Assembly (NCBI GenBank): GCA_015207365.1
Contig: JADEXA010000003.1
Location: 62,001 to 126,000, forward strand
Source: Vacuolonema iberomarrocanum LEGE 07170
GTDB taxonomy: Bacteria; Cyanobacteriota; Cyanobacteriia; Elainellales; Elainellaceae
Direction of reading: 5' to 3'
Length of the DNA: 64,000 nt
Positions within the stretch are counted from its first letter, which is position 1, and every line of letters starts with the position of its first letter. A program made the translations under genes and the position numbers. Positions 52,180-61,800 of the stretch are shown piece after piece. The notes under the pieces were generated by a model. It did no database searches, was not told where the DNA came from, and saw only the letters and a program-made list of their open reading frames with translations.

Positions 52180-54285
52180 ATGACCCAGGCTACTCTTGCA
52201 GCTCCCACCAAGGTCTATCCCTTGTCCCCAGGAAACTCCTATCCTTTAGGGGCAACGGTACAACCCAGCGGTGTCAATTTTTCGTTGTTTTCGGAAGCCG
52301 CCACTGGCGTCGAATTACTTTTGTTCGACAGCCATAGCGATTTGGAACCCTTCCAAGTCGTTCAACTGGATCCCACTGTTAACAAAACCTTTCACTTCTG
52401 GCATGTCTTTGTGGAAGATTTGCCTGCCGGAACCCACTACGCTTATCGCGTCGACGGGCCGTACAGTCCCAGTGAGGGCTATCGCTTCGATCGCAATAAA
52501 GTGTTGCTCGATCCCTATTCCAAAGGCAACAACAAAACCCTTTGGAACCGGGGGGATGCCTGCCGACTAGGGGATAACCTCACCAGCTCGATGCGCTGCG
52601 TTGTCATTGATATCGAGGATTACGACTGGGAAGGCGATCGCCCCCTGAGCCGACCCATGAACGAAACCATCGTCTACGAAATGCATGTCGGTGGGTTCAC
52701 AAAATCCCCCACCTCCGGCGTCAAACATCCCGGAACCTTTGCAGGGGTGATTGAAAAAATTCCCTATCTGCAGGAGCTCGGAGTTACTGCCGTCGAACTC
52801 CTCCCCATCTTTGAATTCGACGACACCGAAGTTCTGCGAGTGGTGGATGGCAAGCCCCTGACCAACTACTGGGGCTACAGCACCATGAGCTACTTTGCCC
52901 CCCATCCCAGCTATTGCGTCAATCCCGAAACCGGCGATCACGTACGAGAATTTCGAGACATGGTGAAAGCCCTTCACCATGCCGGAATCGAAGTCATTCT
53001 AGACGTCGTCTTCAACCACACCGACGAAGGCAACCATCAAGGTCCCGTCTTTTCCTTCAAAGGGTTGGACAATCGGACTTACTACTATTTATCGCCTGAC
53101 GATCGACAGTACTACTACGACTACACGGGCTGCGGCAATACCTTTAACTGCAACCACCCAGTTGGGGAAATGTTCATCCTGGATTGTCTGCGCTATTGGG
53201 TGCAGGAAATGCATGTGGATGGCTTCCGCTTCGATGAAGGCTCGGTGCTCTCTCGCGGCGAAGACGGTGCCCCCCTCGAACATCCACCTGTGGTTTGGGC
53301 GATCGAGCTGGATCGCGTGCTGGCCAACACCAAAGTGATTGCGGAAGCATGGGATGCTGCCGGACTCTATCAAATTGGTTACTTCCCCGGTTATCGTTGG
53401 GCGGAATGGAACGGCAAGTATCGGGATACCATCCGGCGCTTTGTGAAAGGCGATCCGGGGATTGTGGGGGAGGTCGCCAACCGCATTACGGGCAGTGCCG
53501 ACCTTTACCAATGGCGTCAGCATTCTCCGATCAACAGTGTTAACTTCATCGTTGCTCACGATGGATTTACCCTCTACGACCTGGTTGCCTACAACAGCAA
53601 ACACAACGAAGCGAACGGCGAAGGCAACCGCGACGGCATAGACGACAACCTCAGCTGGAATTGTGGTGCGGAAGGAGAAACCGATGACAACTGGGTTAAC
53701 GATCTCCGCCAGCGGCAACTGAAGAACTTTGCCGTTCTCCTGTTGGTCTCCCAAGGGGTACCCATGATGGTGATGGGGGACGAAATCTGTCGCACCCAGC
53801 AGGGCAACAACAACACCTACTGCCAAGACAACGCACTCAATTGGTTGGATTGGCGCTTGGTTGAGAAGAATCGAGAGATGTTCCGTTTTTGGAAGACTGC
53901 GATCGCTCGCCGCAGGTATTTCAAAGAACTGGTGAGGCCCCGTTACTTTACGGGAGCCGTCAACGAACGGGGGGTGGCCGATATTACCTGGCACGGGCCT
54001 CAACTGAACCAGCCCGGCTGGGACGATCCGGGATCGCGCACCCTTGCTTTCACCTTAAGTGGCTTCGATGGCGATCCCGACGTGCACATCATGATGAATA
54101 TGCATTGGGATAGCGTCGAGTTCCAATTACCCAATATCGCCGGGTGTCGATGGTATCGCTCCCTTGATACCGCCTTACCCTCGCCGCACGACATTACGTT
54201 GGTGGGCCAAGAGGAACCCATTGACGTGTCGAGCTACCTGCTCACAGCTCGCAGTATTGTCATCCTCGATTCGCGACCCATTTAA
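52180..54285 (+). CDS. glgX: Glycogen debranching enzyme GlgX (isoamylase-type, GH13)
   Basis: The 701-residue protein has the GlgX layout and length: an N-terminal CBM48 domain (YPLGATVQPSGVNFSLFSEAATGVELLLFD), the GH13 barrel, and a C-terminal beta domain. Catalytic residues: nucleophile D352 in GFRFDEGS, acid/base E389 in VIAEAWD, transition-state D461 in FIVAHDGFTL; region I is DVVFNHTDEG. It hydrolyses alpha-1,6 branches in glycogen. Inside this run it may supply sugar to the pathway, or be there because of the AGE-type gene next door; AAGGA precedes the ATG. The product call is firm; its link to the run is inference. Confidence 0.92.
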   Translation: MTQATLAAPTKVYPLSPGNSYPLGATVQPSGVNFSLFSEAATGVELLLFDSHSDLEPFQVVQLDPTVNKTFHFWHVFVEDLPAGTHYAYRVDGPYSPSEGYRFDRNKVLLDPYSKGNNKTLWNRGDACRLGDNLTSSMRCVVIDIEDYDWEGDRPLSRPMNETIVYEMHVGGFTKSPTSGVKHPGTFAGVIEKIPYLQELGVTAVELLPIFEFDDTEVLRVVDGKPLTNYWGYSTMSYFAPHPSYCVNPETGDHVREFRDMVKALHHAGIEVILDVVFNHTDEGNHQGPVFSFKGLDNRTYYYLSPDDRQYYYDYTGCGNTFNCNHPVGEMFILDCLRYWVQEMHVDGFRFDEGSVLSRGEDGAPLEHPPVVWAIELDRVLANTKVIAEAWDAAGLYQIGYFPGYRWAEWNGKYRDTIRRFVKGDPGIVGEVANRITGSADLYQWRQHSPINSVNFIVAHDGFTLYDLVAYNSKHNEANGEGNRDGIDDNLSWNCGAEGETDDNWVNDLRQRQLKNFAVLLLVSQGVPMMVMGDEICRTQQGNNNTYCQDNALNWLDWRLVEKNREMFRFWKTAIARRRYFKELVRPRYFTGAVNERGVADITWHGPQLNQPGWDDPGSRTLAFTLSGFDGDPDVHIMMNMHWDSVEFQLPNIAGCRWYRSLDTALPSPHDITLVGQEEPIDVSSYLLTARSIVILDSRPI

Positions 54286-54398
54286 TCCTTTACCGTCTCT
54301 AACCGTCCTGCCGAACGATCAGACAACTGTGCGGCTCGCGCGATCGCCAAAATCGCCAGCCCCGTCAACCCTGTCCTTCATGTAATGCGACTCTTATC

Positions 54399-56552
54399 AT
54401 GACTAATTCTCTCAACTTTACCTTCTCGGATCTGATTGCCGGTTACATCACCCACGTTGCCTATCCAGACCAGTTCGATGCCCAAGGGGCGATCGGCCTG
54501 CGGACCTCCGACGGTCGCGAATACGAGGTTAAGATCACCTACGCTTGCTATGCCGAGCTAGTGCGCAACCTGGCGGAACCCTTTAATGTCGCTCCGGACA
54601 TGAAAGATATCCTCGTTGAGGGGCGGTTTATTCATGCCTACGGCATCTTTTATCCCGAGGCGTCGGGGCTCAAGTTCGAGGCCAAACATCTCGTGCTGTT
54701 CGGTCGCACCAAAGATCACCTACGGTTTGAGGAACAGGACTGGTGGATTCGCCAGATCCAGCAATTGCTGAATTTCTATCTCGAAGCTCAGTTTGGGGTG
54801 CAGGAAGGGGAGGCGATCGACTTTCGCAACTTCCGCACGGACATCAGTGCCGAGGGAGAAAAACTCGACGGCCAGCAGAACCTCGACACCATTTCCCGAC
54901 TCATCTACGGTTTCGCGACGGCTTACATGATTACTGGCGACGAACGCGCGTTAGAAGCTGCGGTCAAAGGGACGGAATACATGCAGCGGCATTTCCGCTC
55001 TCGCAACTCCAGCGAAGGGATCTGCTACTGGTACAGCCAGATCAATATTCGCCCCGACGGCACTACTCGCAAATACATTGGGTCTCAAGCGGGAGGGGAA
55101 GAGGGAGGCAATGCCATGCCCTGCTACGAACAAATCTACGCGCTGGCTGGCCCCACCCAAACCTTCCGTCTGACGGGCAATCGAGATGTCTTGAAGGATA
55201 TCCAAGATACGATTTCCTTCCTCAATCGCTACTACAAAGATCCCACCCCTAAAGGGGGCTATTACTCCCATATCGATCCTGTTACCCTTTCACCTCATGC
55301 CGACGCCCTCGGCATTAACAAGGAACGCAAGAACTGGAACTCCGTCGGCGACCATGCCCCGACGTACCTGATCAACCTCTGGCTGGCCACCGAAAAGCAG
55401 GAGTATGCAGACTTCCTCGAATATTGCTTCGACCTAATCTGCAAGTACTTCCCCGACTACGGTTACAGTCCATTCATGAACGAGAAGTTCTACGACAATT
55501 GGAGCCACGATCTCAACTGGGGCATCCACCAAGCCCGCTGCGTCGTGGGTCACAACCTGAAAGTGGCCTGGAACCTTACCCGCATGCAGAGCCTCAGGCC
55601 AAAAGATAGCTACAAGAACTTTGCCTACAGAATCGCTGAGATCATCCCCGCTGCTGGCTGCGACAACCAACGGGGCGGCTGGTACGACATGATGGAACGC
55701 ACGCTCAAACAAGGGGAAGAGTTCTACCGTCTGGTGTGGCACGATCGCAAAGCTTGGTGGCAGCAGGAACAGGGTATTCTGGCCTACTACATCATGGCGG
55801 GGGTCTACAACGACAACCCCGAATATTTGCGATATGCCCGCGAGGGCTCCGCCTTCTACAATGCTTGGTTCTTGGACTACGAAGCCGGCGGAGTGTACTT
55901 CAATGTTTTGGCCAATGGTCAGCCTTACGCGTTGGGGAGCGAGCGGGATAAAGGTAGCCACTCGATGGCGGGCTATCACTCCTTCGAACTGTGCTTCCTG
56001 TCGGCCATTTATACCAATCTGCTGATTAACAAAGAGCCGATGGACTTCTTCTTCAGCCCCGAGCCAGGGGCATGGGAAGACAATATCCTGCGGGTGGCTC
56101 CCGATATCTTACCGCCAGGCAGCATTCGGCTGACAGAGGTATGGATCAACGGCCATGTCCACACCAATTTCGATAGCGAAGCCTTGACCGTCACTCTCCC
56201 GACCGATTTGAAGGAGATGAAAGTGCGATGTCGCATCACCCCCAGCGGCATCGCATTCGATTCTGATCTGCTGTCTTACGAGAACGGCGTTGCCACGCTG
56301 GCGCTGGAGGGCAACCTCGACAGCAGCAGTCTGAAGTACCTCCGTGAAGAGGTGGAGAAGCTGCACAATCTCACTGACCTCGTCCTGGACGGCACGAATT
56401 TGCAATCGATCTCTACCGAAGGCCTCAACTATCTCATCTTTACGAAGCAAGCCTATGGTGAGCTATTTAGCATTACGATGCGCAATCTCCAACCCTCCGT
56501 CAAACAAGCGCTGGTGGAGAGCGAGCTGATTGAGGAGTTTACGGTGGTTTGA
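54399..56552 (+). CDS. AGE-type (alpha/alpha)6-barrel protein with C-terminal STAS domain
   Basis: The 717-residue protein has three parts. Residues 1-105: a small beta domain of unknown type (SDLIAGYITHVAYPDQFDAQGAI). Residues about 115-560: a helical barrel resembling N-acylglucosamine 2-epimerases or related isomerases/hydrolases (LDTISRLIYGFATAYMITGD, SHDLNWGIHQARCVVGHNLKVAWNLTRM, AWWQQEQGILAYY). VVGHNLKVAW parallels the catalytic 'P-G-H-x-x-E-x-A-W' but has Lys/Asn where a Glu is usual. Residues about 625-717: a STAS domain (VATLALEGNLDSSSLKYLREEVEKL ... LVLDGTNLQSISTEGLNYLIF) with the site Ser of anti-sigma antagonists in SISTEG. STAS suggests control by phosphorylation. It ends the run of ten genes. 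Confidence 0.75.
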   Translation: MTNSLNFTFSDLIAGYITHVAYPDQFDAQGAIGLRTSDGREYEVKITYACYAELVRNLAEPFNVAPDMKDILVEGRFIHAYGIFYPEASGLKFEAKHLVLFGRTKDHLRFEEQDWWIRQIQQLLNFYLEAQFGVQEGEAIDFRNFRTDISAEGEKLDGQQNLDTISRLIYGFATAYMITGDERALEAAVKGTEYMQRHFRSRNSSEGICYWYSQINIRPDGTTRKYIGSQAGGEEGGNAMPCYEQIYALAGPTQTFRLTGNRDVLKDIQDTISFLNRYYKDPTPKGGYYSHIDPVTLSPHADALGINKERKNWNSVGDHAPTYLINLWLATEKQEYADFLEYCFDLICKYFPDYGYSPFMNEKFYDNWSHDLNWGIHQARCVVGHNLKVAWNLTRMQSLRPKDSYKNFAYRIAEIIPAAGCDNQRGGWYDMMERTLKQGEEFYRLVWHDRKAWWQQEQGILAYYIMAGVYNDNPEYLRYAREGSAFYNAWFLDYEAGGVYFNVLANGQPYALGSERDKGSHSMAGYHSFELCFLSAIYTNLLINKEPMDFFFSPEPGAWEDNILRVAPDILPPGSIRLTEVWINGHVHTNFDSEALTVTLPTDLKEMKVRCRITPSGIAFDSDLLSYENGVATLALEGNLDSSSLKYLREEVEKLHNLTDLVLDGTNLQSISTEGLNYLIFTKQAYGELFSITMRNLQPSVKQALVESELIEEFTVV

Positions 56553-56643
56553 GCTCCGCATCCAATGCTCTGGCGATTTCGGATGACGCGTCATTTAGAT
56601 GAGTCATTCAATTGACCACTACAGCATTCGAGTTGTGCAACCA

Positions 56644-56680
56644 CAAATCCCCTTCGCTCTGGGAAAGCGAAGGGGATTTG
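56644..56680. terminator. Strong hairpin after the ten-gene run
   Basis: Arms CAAATCCCCTTCGCT (56644-56658) and AGCGAAGGGGATTTG (56666-56680) are perfect complements with loop CTGGGAA, 91 bases after the stop of the AGE-STAS gene. There is no T-run, so it may act as an mRNA 3'-end stabiliser rather than as a classic intrinsic terminator. Confidence 0.45.
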
Positions 56681-56707
56681 CAGTTGACATTGTCATTTCA
56701 CTCTACC

Positions 56708-56795
56708 GGGCTTACGCAAGTTGATGATTGTTGGGACGAATGCGTCCCAACAATCATCAACCTGCTTTGGCTTTTTGTACCAAATGCGTAAGTCC
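56708..56795. mobile_element. Hairpin element family E, copy 3 (88 bp)
   Basis: Ends GGGCTTACGCA and TGCGTAAGTCC. The stem TTGATGATTGTTGGGACG pairs with CGTCCCAACAATCATCAA and differs wholly from the stems of copies 1 and 2, so only the ends are conserved across this family. Confidence 0.72.
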
Positions 56796-56823
56796 TAGAG
56801 CCTTACGCATTGAGAACAGACTC

Positions 56824-56870
56824 AATCATTTTTTGAAAGCTTTGCAGAGCAAGGCTTTCAAAAAATGATT
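56824..56870. mobile_element. Hairpin related to element family F, copy 2
   Basis: Arms AATCATTTTTTGAAAGC (56824-56840) and GCTTTCAAAAAATGATT (56854-56870) are perfect complements around TTTGCAGAGCAAG. The core is shared with the nested element F1 at 33422. It lies 29 bases from the stop of the TMEM175-like gene and may terminate it. Confidence 0.55.
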
Positions 56871-56898
56871 GGGTTCTACTTGAGCACGTAGCGGCGTA

Positions 56899-57531
56899 TT
56901 AAATTTTCCAACGATGTGACATCCGATCTAAGAAGTTCAGGATCCGATCTTCGAAAATAAACAGCACGGGAATGACGGCTAGCGACCAACGATTGGATCC
57001 CGGTAGGGCAAAGGCCAAAAACAGCGCAATCACTAGCAGGGCGGTGGCAATTTGGCGCGCTCGATGAATCTTGAGCACTGTTTCGTACTCATGTTCGTAA
57101 TGCAGTCGGTCACGTCGCGCCACTGCTAAGGCCGCATGGATCGACAAATCGGCTAGCAAACAAATTCCCACAAAGAACAGATCGACAAACGCTTCGTGAT
57201 TCAGGTTCAGAATCGACGTCACTTGTCCCCCCAACTTGTAGAGCAAATTGGCTGAAAACGGGATCAAGCAAACCACCATCAAGGTGAATCCGTGCAGCAA
57301 GAAAGTCGACCGCGTGTGGCGGACAAACAGATCGTTAATGCGCCGTTGGTTGTACCAGAAGGAAAACAGAATGACAAATGATAAAGCAAAATCGGCGATC
57401 GCCATCGCGATCTGATTGATTGTCTGGTGCAGTTGTTGATCGGTTTCCGGCACCGGCAGTTCTAACACCAAGATCGTCATGGCGATCGCGTAAACGGCAT
57501 CGATCAGCGCCCCAAGCTTTTCCTTATCCAT
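56899..57531 (-). CDS. TMEM175/DUF1211-family potassium-channel-like protein
   Basis: The ATG at 57531 has an excellent GGAGG site at 5 bases and gives 210 residues; longer frames to 57642 lack one. Six membrane helices are visible. MDKEKLGALIDAVYAIAMTILVLEL is the helix-1 signature of the family, normally R-x-x-x-F-S-D-G-V-F-A-I-A; here F-S-D is L-I-D, keeping Asp. SFWYNQRRINDLF follows as usual. Bacterial members are tetrameric K+-selective channels. The selectivity residues are altered, so ion preference is uncertain. The gene stands alone, convergent with the ten-gene run. Confidence 0.85.
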   Translation of the reverse strand: MDKEKLGALIDAVYAIAMTILVLELPVPETDQQLHQTINQIAMAIADFALSFVILFSFWYNQRRINDLFVRHTRSTFLLHGFTLMVVCLIPFSANLLYKLGGQVTSILNLNHEAFVDLFFVGICLLADLSIHAALAVARRDRLHYEHEYETVLKIHRARQIATALLVIALFLAFALPGSNRWSLAVIPVLFIFEDRILNFLDRMSHRWKI

Positions 57532-57944
57532 TTGCCCCTCCAATAACTCTTCACTGTTGCGATCGCGAGCCATGCTAAGTACGGAGCCTCCATTTTCTGC
57601 CGGACAGGTTTCTGTCGGACGGGTTAGCGAAGCGTAACCCATACAGAGATTGGTTTATGGCCTTCGGTAAGGCTGTGCCAATGCACCTCAACCACACCCG
57701 ACGTAGTCATCCTTGAAAAACCCCAATAACGAGGGAGGTTTTCAGGGCCGACTACTCGGAGCAGATTTAATGATGGCTACCGATTGAGTACATCGCAAAG
57801 ACTATTTTGTAAGTCGTTCAAACGTCGTTCATTGGAAGATGACTTCTACCTTGAGTCATTGTCGGGGAGAAGACACTCCTCCAATGGTCAGACTGACTTA
57901 GTGTTCCCCATTATTCTCGCTATTCACTGAGGATGATGCAGAAC

Positions 57945-57981
57945 TTGCGTCATCCTCAGTGAATTCGTTGATTTTGTGGAA
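57945..57981. mobile_element. Half of a family E hairpin element (copy 4)
   Basis: AACTTGCGTCATCCTCAGTG followed by GTTGATTTTGTGG matches one arm of copy E2 up to the middle of its hairpin, where it stops and the right half of a family A element starts (GCAGCGGGCACAAACG at 57982). The other arm is missing. Confidence 0.6.
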
Positions 57982-58131
57982 GCAGCGGGCACAAACGATC
58001 TTTGGATTTTATGGTTGGGGTTGCAGAATCCAGGGATGATTTTTTGAGAAGGAGCGCGTATTACGCGCTCCTTCTCAAAAAATCATCCCCCAAATCACCA
58101 ATGCCTTATGGCTAGTTAATCGGATTCGATA
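57982..58131. mobile_element. Right half of a family A element (copy 6), interrupted by B4
   Basis: It runs from GCAGCGGGCACAAACGAT to the end CGGATTCGATA, the right arm of family A, and is broken at 58017-58105 by element B4. Its own left arm is lost, replaced by E4. Confidence 0.65.
58017..58105. mobile_element. Hairpin element family B, copy 4, nested, with 8-bp target duplication
   Basis: Ends GGGGTTGCAGAATCC and AATCACCAATGCC; the stem GATGATTTTTTGAGAAGGAG is fully paired. Flanking octamers TTATGGTT (58009-58016) and TTATGGCT (58106-58113) agree in 7 of 8 bases, matching the 8-bp duplication of copy 3. Confidence 0.85.
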
Positions 58132-58322
58132 TTAGAGCAGTGCTATTCTGGAAATTCCGTGAAGTTACGGCGATCGCTGTTAAAGCTATACTACTTTAAG
58201 TTAGTCTGTACTTAGTGTTGATCCTGAGCCTGCTCTACCTGTTGATCGGGCTAACGAGTAGTAACCAAGGCTAGAGAATCGGTTTTATCGCACTGCTTTT
58301 TTTACATGTTTAGGAGTCTGTC

Positions 58323-58624
58323 ATGCTCTTTCCTGCGCCGTTCAACCTCGTCAACCTCGACGGTCGCAATGGCTTTGTTCTTAATGCATGCATGAGGATG
58401 ATCTCTCTGGTCGTTCAGTGAGCGGGACAGGGGATATCAATGGGGATGGCATCGATGACCTCATCATCGGTACCGCCGATGCCGACCCTAATGATAATGA
58501 TGCCGCCGGAGAGAGCTATGTCGTATTTGGTCGCAACCAGGGTTCTGCTGTGAGCCTAAATCTTGTCGACCTTGATGCCCGTAAGGGCTTTAGACAATGC
58601 CTTGGGAAGAAGGTAAAGCGATAG
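58323..58624 (+). pseudogene. Frameshifted, truncated FG-GAP repeat gene relic
   Basis: The ATG at 58323 starts MLFPAPFNLVNLDGRNGFVLN, like the FG-GAP protein at 39949-42177. After AATGCATGC the frame breaks (one base short of the expected GIHEDDLSG) and continues in another frame with DDLSGRSVSGTGDINGDGIDDLIIG and GESYVVFGRNQGS. A second unit starts (LVDLDARKGF) but turns into unrelated sequence before a stop at 58624. So one propeller blade and a fragment remain of a gene that had seven blades in its relative. No RTX part follows. It was probably made by duplication and deletion. Confidence 0.75.
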
Positions 58625-58867
58625 TGACTACCGCTTTAAGTCCGCCCATAGCACTCATCCATGCCTGTAATGATCCCGAACCCACATGGTTCTCAACTGG
58701 ATCCAGCAACAGCTCCAGCAACTGTTCACCTGGTTCTACTAACTCCTTTATCCAGGGCTGTGAGTATCTGTAATGTCTCAATTAAACCGTTGAGATCTTC
58801 CGCATTTCCTAGTAGATGTTTCAGATCTTGACCCCTTTTTTTGTCGTTCTTAAGGGAAAAACTAATC

Positions 58868-61800
58868 ATGGCTAATTTCAATGTGACCGTTGCCACTGAC
58901 GATGGTAGTGCAACGATTGAAAACACCCTCAGCTGGGCGATTCGTCAGGCTAACCAGGGTGGTGATGACACGGATACGATCACCCTCGAAACCGATGTCA
59001 CCCTGACGGGGGTGATGAGAGCCCTAATCGATAGCAATATCAATATCATTGGCAATGGCAATACGGTCGATGGTGATGAGGATGACGATGACGCTGGGTT
59101 TCGACCCTTTTTCGTGCGATCGGGTACGGTCACCCTTAGCAATCTCACCATTACAGATGGCATTGCCGAGGGGGGCAGCAGTTACGAAGGGGGCGGCGGT
59201 GCCGGTATGGGCGGTGGCCTCTTCATTTATGACGGAACTGTGACCCTCGATGGCGTCACCTTCTCCGACAACATTGCCCGAGGCGGCAGCATCCTTAATG
59301 GTGGCGGTGCTGGCGGCGGTGGCCTCTTCGGCGATGGTGATAGTAGTGGTGGTGGCGGCCTTTTTGCCAGCAGTACCGGAAATGATGGAGCCTACGGTGG
59401 CGATGGCAACTACGGTGGCAGCGGCGGTAGCGGGGGTAACCTCGGTAATGCCAATAATGGTGGCTTTGGTGGGGGCGGTGGCAGCACTACCACTGGCAAC
59501 GGCGGCAACGGCGGCTTTGGAGGGGGCGGCGGCTATGGCTCCAACTTCGGTGGTCTAGGCGGTTTCGGCAGCGGTGGCGGTTTTGGGCGAGGCAGCGGGG
59601 GTGCTGGCGGCTATGGCGGTGGCGGCGGTCGAGGTATCATCGGGAGCTATGGCGATGGCGGCTATGGTGGGGGTAGTGGTACAGGCTTCTACGGTGGTGC
59701 TGGCGCTGGCATGGGCGGTGCGGTCTTTGTCCGCAGTGGAACGCTCAACATCTTCAACAGCAGCTTTTCCAACAACCTTGCCACAGGTGGCACAGGCACA
59801 AATAGCGGTAGTGGGTTGGGTGGTGCCATCTTCGCGATGCAATCTACCACAAACTCAAATGCAAACAATGCAGGTATGCCCTCAACCCTGCCCACCGTGA
59901 CTGCTAGCACCGTAACCTTCGCGAACAATATGGCCGCCGATGCGATGGGCAATACTGCCCCCAACGGTATTGGAAATGATCAGAACAACAACGATGTATT
60001 TGGCACTATCACCGCCTCAAATCTGCCCACAACGCCCACGGTGCAATTCTCCGCTGCCACCTTCAGTGATAGCGAGGCAGCGGGCACAACGGAGGTCATC
60101 ACCCTAACCCGCGACAGCGGTGAGGGCGTATCCGAGGTACAGGTTAGCATCACCGGGGGCAGTGCGACTGGCGGCGGTACGGACTACACCGATGCCAGCT
60201 TCCCTCTAACCGTTACGTTTGCCGATACGGAAACCACTGCCACCATTGCCCTGCCCATCATCAACGATACAGACGTGGAGGGGGATGAAACGATCACGCT
60301 GGAGGTAGTGAGCGTCAGCAATGCCAACATCGGAGGCCAAGCAACGACGACGTTCACGATTACTGACGATGATGTTGTTGTCGGGACACCGGGTTTCACC
60401 ATTGACCCGCTCACCTTGGAAATCAGCGAAGCCGATGGGACAGCGACCTTCACGGTGGTGCTCGATACCCAGCCTACGGATGAAGTTACCCTGCCGCTCT
60501 CGGTATCCAATACAGCCTTGGCGGAGATTGACGAGGCAAGCCTCACCTTTAACGATGCTAACTGGGATATTCCCCAAACCGTGACGGTCACAGGCATTGA
60601 CAACGACACTGTTGATGGCGATCAAACCATTTCTATCATCACCGGTGACCCCACCAGCAACGATACGAACTACAGCGGTGCGAATGCCAATCCAGAGGAT
60701 GTCAGCGTTATGGTCACTGACGATGATATGGCCGGGACACCGGGTTTCACCATTGCCCCGCTCACCTTGGAAATCAGTGAAGCCGATGGGACAGCGACTT
60801 TCACGGTGGTGCTCGATACCCAGCCCACGGATGAAGTTACCCTGCCGCTCTCGGTATCCAATACAGCCCTGGCGGAGATTGACGAGGCAAGCCTCACCTT
60901 TAACGATGCCAACTGGGATATTCCCCAAACCGTGACGGTCACAGGCATTGACAACGACACCGTTGACGGTGACCAAACCATTTCTATCATCACTGGCGAC
61001 CCCACCAGCAACGATACGAACTACAGCGGCGCGAATGCTAACCCAGAGGATGTCAGCGTTAGCGTCATCGATGATGATGTGGCCGGAACACCAGGCTTCA
61101 CCATTGACCCGCTCACCTTGGAAATCAGTGAAGCCGATGGGACAGCGACTTTCACGGTGGTGCTCGATACCCAGCCCACGGATGAAGTTACCCTACCGCT
61201 CTTGGTATCCAATACAGCCCTGGTAGAGATTGATGAGGCAAGCCTCACCTTTAACGATGCCAACTGGGATATTCCCCAAACCGTGACGGTCACAGGCATT
61301 GACAACGACACCGTTGACGGTGACCAAACCATTTCTATCATCACGGGTGACCCCACCAGTAACGATACGAACTACAGCGGTGCGAATGCCAATCCAGACG
61401 ATGTCAGCGTCAGCGTCACCGATGATGACGAGGATGTGGTGGGGACACCAGGCTTTACCCTTGACCCGATCGCCCTAGAGGTGAGTGAGTCTGGTATCAC
61501 CGATAATTTTACCGTCGTGCTCACGGGGCAGCCATCCAGTGACGTGGTCTTGCAAGTCGCGAGCCAGGATGCGACCGTGGCAACAGCGCTACCCGCCGAA
61601 CTGACCTTCACAAGCGATACCTGGGATCAGCCGCAAACCGTTACGGTGACAGGAACGGATGATGAGCAGGTCGATGGCGACCAAACAGGACAGATCACCG
61701 TGAGTGTTGTGGCTGGGCTTAGCGATGATGCCTTTGATGGGCTGAGTCCGCAGAGTGTGAGTGTGACAACCACCGATGATGATGTCCCACCCGCCATTCC

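Larger units (their letters stand above)
56553..56898. other. Intergenic stretch of 346 bases with three hairpins between convergent genes
   Basis: It holds the 15-bp hairpin at 56644-56680, element E3 (56708-56795) and the F-type hairpin (56824-56870). All three may stop transcription from the ten-gene run on one side and the TMEM175-like gene on the other. No coding sequence is seen. Confidence 0.55.
57532..58322. other. Intergenic stretch of 791 bases with a chimeric E/A element hit by B4
   Basis: Up to 57930 nothing is recognised beyond the promoter region of the TMEM175-like gene. At 57940-57976 the words CACTGAGGATGA and TCATCCTCAGTG form a 12-bp inverted repeat. Then come the half element E4, the half element A6, and the nested B4. 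The last 180 bases lead into the FG-GAP relic. Confidence 0.5.

Noticed and set aside
60383..61790. Regular repeats that could suggest a CRISPR array
   Set aside because: Units are 351 bases, in frame and coding for Calx-beta domains; there are no short repeats with unique spacers anywhere in the window.
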